Shown here in pieces: positions 60,949-64,000 of a stretch of DNA of 64,000 nucleotides (its first letter is position 1; every line of letters begins with the position of its first letter). Position numbers and translations under genes: made by a program. Where the stretch lies: assembly GCF_049065735.1 (NCBI RefSeq), contig NZ_JBAKHD010000005.1:372001-436000 (forward strand), given 5' to 3'. The DNA comes from Paramesorhizobium sp049065735. GTDB lineage: Bacteria; Pseudomonadota; Alphaproteobacteria; Rhizobiales; Rhizobiaceae. The notes under the pieces were generated by a model that had not been told where the DNA came from, ran no database searches, and worked only from the letters and a program-made list of their open reading frames with translations.

Positions 60949-61785
60949 ATGATCACAACGAGCGCGCGCAAAGGCCTGCCGCTCTTCGAGCCGGGCCATG
61001 TCTGGCTGGTCGGCGCGGGGCCGGGCGATCCCGGACTGCTGACGCTTCATGCCGTCAACGGGCTCGAACAGGCGGATGTGATCATCTATGACGCGCTGGT
61101 GGATGAGCAATGCCTGGCGCTGGCGCGGGAGGGGGCGGTGCTCGAATATGCGGGCAAGCGCGGCGGCAAGCCTTCGCCGAAACAGCGCGATATCTCGCTT
61201 CGGCTGGTGGAGCTTGCGCGCGAGGGCAAGCGCGTGCTGCGGCTGAAGGGCGGCGATCCGTTCATCTTCGGGCGCGGCGGCGAGGAAGCGCTGACGCTGG
61301 TGGAAAACGGAATCCCGTTCCGGATCGTGCCCGGGATTACCGCCGGCATTGGCGGGCTGGCCTATGCGGGCATTCCGGCGACGATGCGCGAGATCAACCA
61401 TAGTATTACGTTTCTTACCGGCCATGATGCGACGGGCGTCGTGCCGGATACGATCGACTGGGAGGCGACGGCTAAGGGCTCCCCTGTCATCGTGATGTAT
61501 ATGGCGATGAAGCATATCGCCCTTATTACGCAGCGGCTGATCGATGCGGGGCGGTCGCCCGACGAGCCAACCGCCTTCATCTGCAACGCCACTATGGCGA
61601 ACCAGCGGGTGCTGGTGACGACATTGGCGCGCGCAGAAGCGGACGCGGCAGAGGCCGGGCTGGAACCGCCGGCGGTCGTCGTCATTGGTGAAGTGGTAAG
61701 GTTACGCGAAACGCTCGACTGGATGGGGGCGGCAAGCGGCCTTATGTCAATCTCCCCTCGTGAAACGGAACAGACAGGCAAATGA
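60949..61785 (+). CDS. cobA: Uroporphyrinogen-III C-methyltransferase CobA
   Basis: SAM-dependent double methylation to precorrin-2. The 278-residue protein has VWLVGAGPGDPGLLTLHAVNG (19-39, tetrapyrrole methylase motif), YDALVDEQCL, AGKRGGKPSPKQ, RLKGGDPFIFGRGGEEA and VPGITAGIGGLAYAGIP. It lacks the CysG reductase part, as in aerobic CobA. AGGAGA precedes the ATG. It overlaps cobB by 4 bp. Confidence 0.96.
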   Translation: MITTSARKGLPLFEPGHVWLVGAGPGDPGLLTLHAVNGLEQADVIIYDALVDEQCLALAREGAVLEYAGKRGGKPSPKQRDISLRLVELAREGKRVLRLKGGDPFIFGRGGEEALTLVENGIPFRIVPGITAGIGGLAYAGIPATMREINHSITFLTGHDATGVVPDTIDWEATAKGSPVIVMYMAMKHIALITQRLIDAGRSPDEPTAFICNATMANQRVLVTTLARAEADAAEAGLEPPAVVVIGEVVRLRETLDWMGAASGLMSISPRETEQTGK

Positions 61786-63143
61786 AGGGATTTCTGATCG
61801 CCGCGCCGTCCTCGGGTTCGGGCAAGACGACGGTGACGCTCGGGCTGTTGCGCGCGCTGAAAGAACGGGGTGTGGCGCTTGCCCCTGGCAAGGCCGGCCC
61901 TGATTATATCGACCCGGCCTTTCACGCGGCGGCGAGCGGGGCCCCATGCTTCAATCTCGATCCATGGGCAATGCGGCCCGACCTTTTGAGCGCGCTTGCC
62001 TCGCGCATGACCACAGGCGACAAGCTGCTGGTCGCGGAGGCGATGATGGGGCTGTTCGACGGGGCCATCGACGGAACGGGCTCGGCGGCGGACCTTGCCG
62101 TACATCTGGGCCTGCCGGTGATTCTGGTGGTGGATTGCAGCCGGCAGTCGCAATCGGTGGCGGCCCTGGTCAGGGGCTTCCGTGATTTCCGGCCGAATAT
62201 TCTCATCGCCGGGCTGGTGCTGAACCGCGTCGGCAGCGCGCGGCACGAGGCGATGCTGCGGGCGGCGCTGGAGCCCCTGGGTATCTGCGTGCTGGGCGTG
62301 ATCCCGCGCGACGAGAAGCTGGCTTTGCCGGAGCGGCATCTGGGCCTCGTGCAGGCGGGCGAGCATGGCGACCTCGAGGCTTTCATCGCCCATGCGGGCC
62401 GCGTGATGGGCGAGCGGCTGGATTTGAAGCATATCGAAGACATTGCGCGGCAGGCTCATACGGACCCTGCGCCCGCCGGTGTGCCTCGGCTGCCGCCATT
62501 TGGGCAGAACGCAATGATCTTATCCGAAAGGTCAACTTTTCCGGATCATGCGCCCGGCCAGCATATCGCGGTGGCGCGCGACGATGCCTTCGCCTTTTCC
62601 TATACGCATATTCTCGATGGCTGGCGCAGACGCGGGGCTGCGTTGAGCTTCTTCTCGCCGCTCGCCGATGAAGCGCCCGATACTCAGGCGGATGCGATCT
62701 ACTTGCCGGGCGGCTATCCGGAATTGCATGGCGGACGGCTTGCTTCTGCGTCGACCTTCCGCGAGGGGCTGCGGCAGGCGGCGGCGAAGGGCATTACCAT
62801 CTATGGCGAGTGCGGCGGCTATATGGTGCTGGGCGAAGGGCTGGAGGATGCGGAAGGGCGGCGGCACGAAATGCTGGGCCTTTTACCTCTCGAGACGAGC
62901 TTTGCCCGCCGCAAGCTGCATCTGGGCTACCGCAAGCTGACGCCGCTTGCTGGCTCGCCCTGGCAAATGCCGCTGCGCGGCCATGAGTTCCATTATGCCA
63001 GCATCGTGCGGGAGGGGGCGGCGCAGCGCCTGTTCCGGGTTGCCGATGCGCTGGATGAGGATCTGGGCGAGGCGGGCCTGCGCGTCGGGTCCGTGGCGGG
63101 CTCCTACATGCATGTGATCGACATGGCTGGAGACGGCATATGA
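61782..63143 (+). CDS. cobB: Hydrogenobyrinic acid a,c-diamide synthase CobB
   Basis: ATP- and glutamine-dependent amidation of side chains a and c. The 453-residue protein has a P-loop (IAAPSSGSGKTTVTLG, 6-21), ALAPGKAGPDYIDPAFH, and a glutaminase-like half with YLPGGYPELHG and Cys in ITIYGECGGYMVLG. ATGA overlaps on both sides join cobA-cobB-cobC in one transcript. Confidence 0.96.
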   Translation: MKGFLIAAPSSGSGKTTVTLGLLRALKERGVALAPGKAGPDYIDPAFHAAASGAPCFNLDPWAMRPDLLSALASRMTTGDKLLVAEAMMGLFDGAIDGTGSAADLAVHLGLPVILVVDCSRQSQSVAALVRGFRDFRPNILIAGLVLNRVGSARHEAMLRAALEPLGICVLGVIPRDEKLALPERHLGLVQAGEHGDLEAFIAHAGRVMGERLDLKHIEDIARQAHTDPAPAGVPRLPPFGQNAMILSERSTFPDHAPGQHIAVARDDAFAFSYTHILDGWRRRGAALSFFSPLADEAPDTQADAIYLPGGYPELHGGRLASASTFREGLRQAAAKGITIYGECGGYMVLGEGLEDAEGRRHEMLGLLPLETSFARRKLHLGYRKLTPLAGSPWQMPLRGHEFHYASIVREGAAQRLFRVADALDEDLGEAGLRVGSVAGSYMHVIDMAGDGI

Positions 63144-64000
63144 CCATCGAGCATGGCGGGGCTCTCGACCGGGCGATTGCGCGTTTCGGCGGGGCGCGGG
63201 AGGACTGGCTCGACCTCTCCACCGGCATCAATCCGGAAGCGCTTCCCCTGCCTGACATGGCGCTCGATATCTGGAACAGGCTTCCGGATGACTCGCTTTT
63301 GGCCCGGGCGCTGGCGGCGGCGCGAGGCTATTACGGCGCGGCTGAGGGGGCTGCCATCATCGCCGCGCCGGGCACGCAGGCCTTGATCCAGATCGTGCCG
63401 GAACTGACGTCCCCCGGTGAAGTCGCCATCCTGTCGCCCACCTATCAGGAGCATCACGCCGCCTTCGCGCGGGCCGGGTGGGCGGTGGTGCCTTGCGCCG
63501 ATATCGGCTCCGTTCCGGCGACGGCGAAGGCTGCCGTGGTGGTCAATCCGAACAATCCCGACGGCCGGATCGTGCCGGCAAATGAACTGCTGGCGCTGGC
63601 GGAAAGGCTGGAACGGCGAGGCGGGTTTCTGGTCGTGGACGAGGCGTTTGCCGATGCGCATCCGGAGGTGAGCGTTGCGGGGGAGGCGGGTGGCGATAGC
63701 CTTATCATCTTGAAGTCATTTGGGAAATTCTTCGGCCTCGCCGGTTTGCGGCTGGGTTTTGCGGTGTCCGGCGCAGGCATGGCACGGAAACTGGCTGAAC
63801 GGCTCGGTCCATGGGCGGTTTCCGGCCCGGCGCTGGCGATTGCCGTTCATGCGTTTGAGACGGGCCCTAATCTCGATGCGTTTCGGCAGCGCATTTCTAT
63901 CCGCCGCGTCGGGCTTTCGAGGGTTCTTCAGCGGGGAGGGTTCGAAGAACTCGGCGGTACGGCGCTGTTTGCGCTTATCCGGCACTCGGATGCCCATGCG
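63140..64000 (+). CDS. cobC: CobC/CobD-type PLP-dependent threonine-phosphate decarboxylase (truncated by window end)
   Basis: Supplies the aminopropanol linker of cobalamin. The visible 287 residues show EHGGALDRAIARFGG (4-18), DLSTGINPEALP, APGTQALIQIVPEL, VVNPNNPDGRIV, VVDEAFADAHPE and the PLP-binding Lys in LKSFGKFFGLAGLRLGF. Homologs are about 330-350 residues, so about 50 remain outside. The start overlaps the cobB stop (ATGA). Confidence 0.93.
   Translation, partial: MTIEHGGALDRAIARFGGAREDWLDLSTGINPEALPLPDMALDIWNRLPDDSLLARALAAARGYYGAAEGAAIIAAPGTQALIQIVPELTSPGEVAILSPTYQEHHAAFARAGWAVVPCADIGSVPATAKAAVVVNPNNPDGRIVPANELLALAERLERRGGFLVVDEAFADAHPEVSVAGEAGGDSLIILKSFGKFFGLAGLRLGFAVSGAGMARKLAERLGPWAVSGPALAIAVHAFETGPNLDAFRQRISIRRVGLSRVLQRGGFEELGGTALFALIRHSDAHA

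Noticed and set aside
60874..61515. N-terminal extension of cbiD
   Set aside because: The part beyond 60873 is antisense to cobA; CbiD homologs begin near the RRGWTTGACA motif.

Overview
The window is high-GC, densely coded DNA from an alphaproteobacterium. It most likely belongs to the Rhizobiales (Hyphomicrobiales), in the Brucella/Ochrobactrum, Phyllobacterium or Mesorhizobium range. The grounds are a fused SecDF, aerobic-type cobalamin genes (cobN, cobO, cobE, cobW, cbtAB), an ExoD-type protein, DUF1127 and entericidin-like small proteins, and many palindromic intergenic repeats with CCCCCCTCTG...CAGAGGGGGG ends. I cannot name the genus from sequence alone.

Layout. 0.2-2 kb: sulfate ABC permeases cysT and cysW, with no cysA directly downstream. 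2-11 kb: a small hydrolase, a YbhN-like membrane protein with a YbaL-type cation/proton antiporter, secDF, and a large MscS/DUF3772 channel. 11-17 kb: a probable polyprenyl-phosphate-pentose (arabinose-type) operon made of a HAD-UbiA fusion, a DprE1-like FAD oxidase, a small SMR/EamA transporter, an SDR and a class III aminotransferase. A GT-C-like membrane protein is convergent to it.

19-41 kb: an extended quaternary-amine and one-carbon locus. It holds a dimethylglycine/sarcosine dehydrogenase-type flavoprotein, a GlxA/GbdR-like AraC regulator, a corrinoid activation ATPase, a methyl-H4folate:corrinoid methyltransferase, a MetF-like reductase, PF13769 and DUF1638 proteins, a corrinoid carrier, a non-pyrrolysine MttB homolog, a ferredoxin-like protein, a homocysteine methyltransferase and a glycine-betaine ABC importer. 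Together these suggest uptake of a quaternary amine, probably glycine betaine. One methyl group would pass through a corrinoid protein to tetrahydrofolate, and dimethylglycine would then be oxidised. Several of the enzymes carry Arg/Gly-rich terminal tails.

42-64 kb: adenosylcobalamin biosynthesis and cobalt uptake (cobQ; riboswitch-cbtB-cbtA-cobP-cobW-cobN-cobO; cobE-cobM; cbiD-cobK; cobA-cobB-cobC). It is interrupted by a BaeSR-like two-component system, a PAP2/VirK pair and one IS4-family insertion sequence. The corrinoid-using pathway therefore lies beside the genes that make its cofactor.

Nine copies of a ~156-bp inverted-repeat element occur. Seven lie in the cobalamin region, and two of these sit inside cobN, in frame, adding about 52 residues each. 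Other palindromic elements lie at 1-215, 11224-11294, 31199-31458, 39754-39860 and 41590-41846. I found no tRNA, rRNA or CRISPR.
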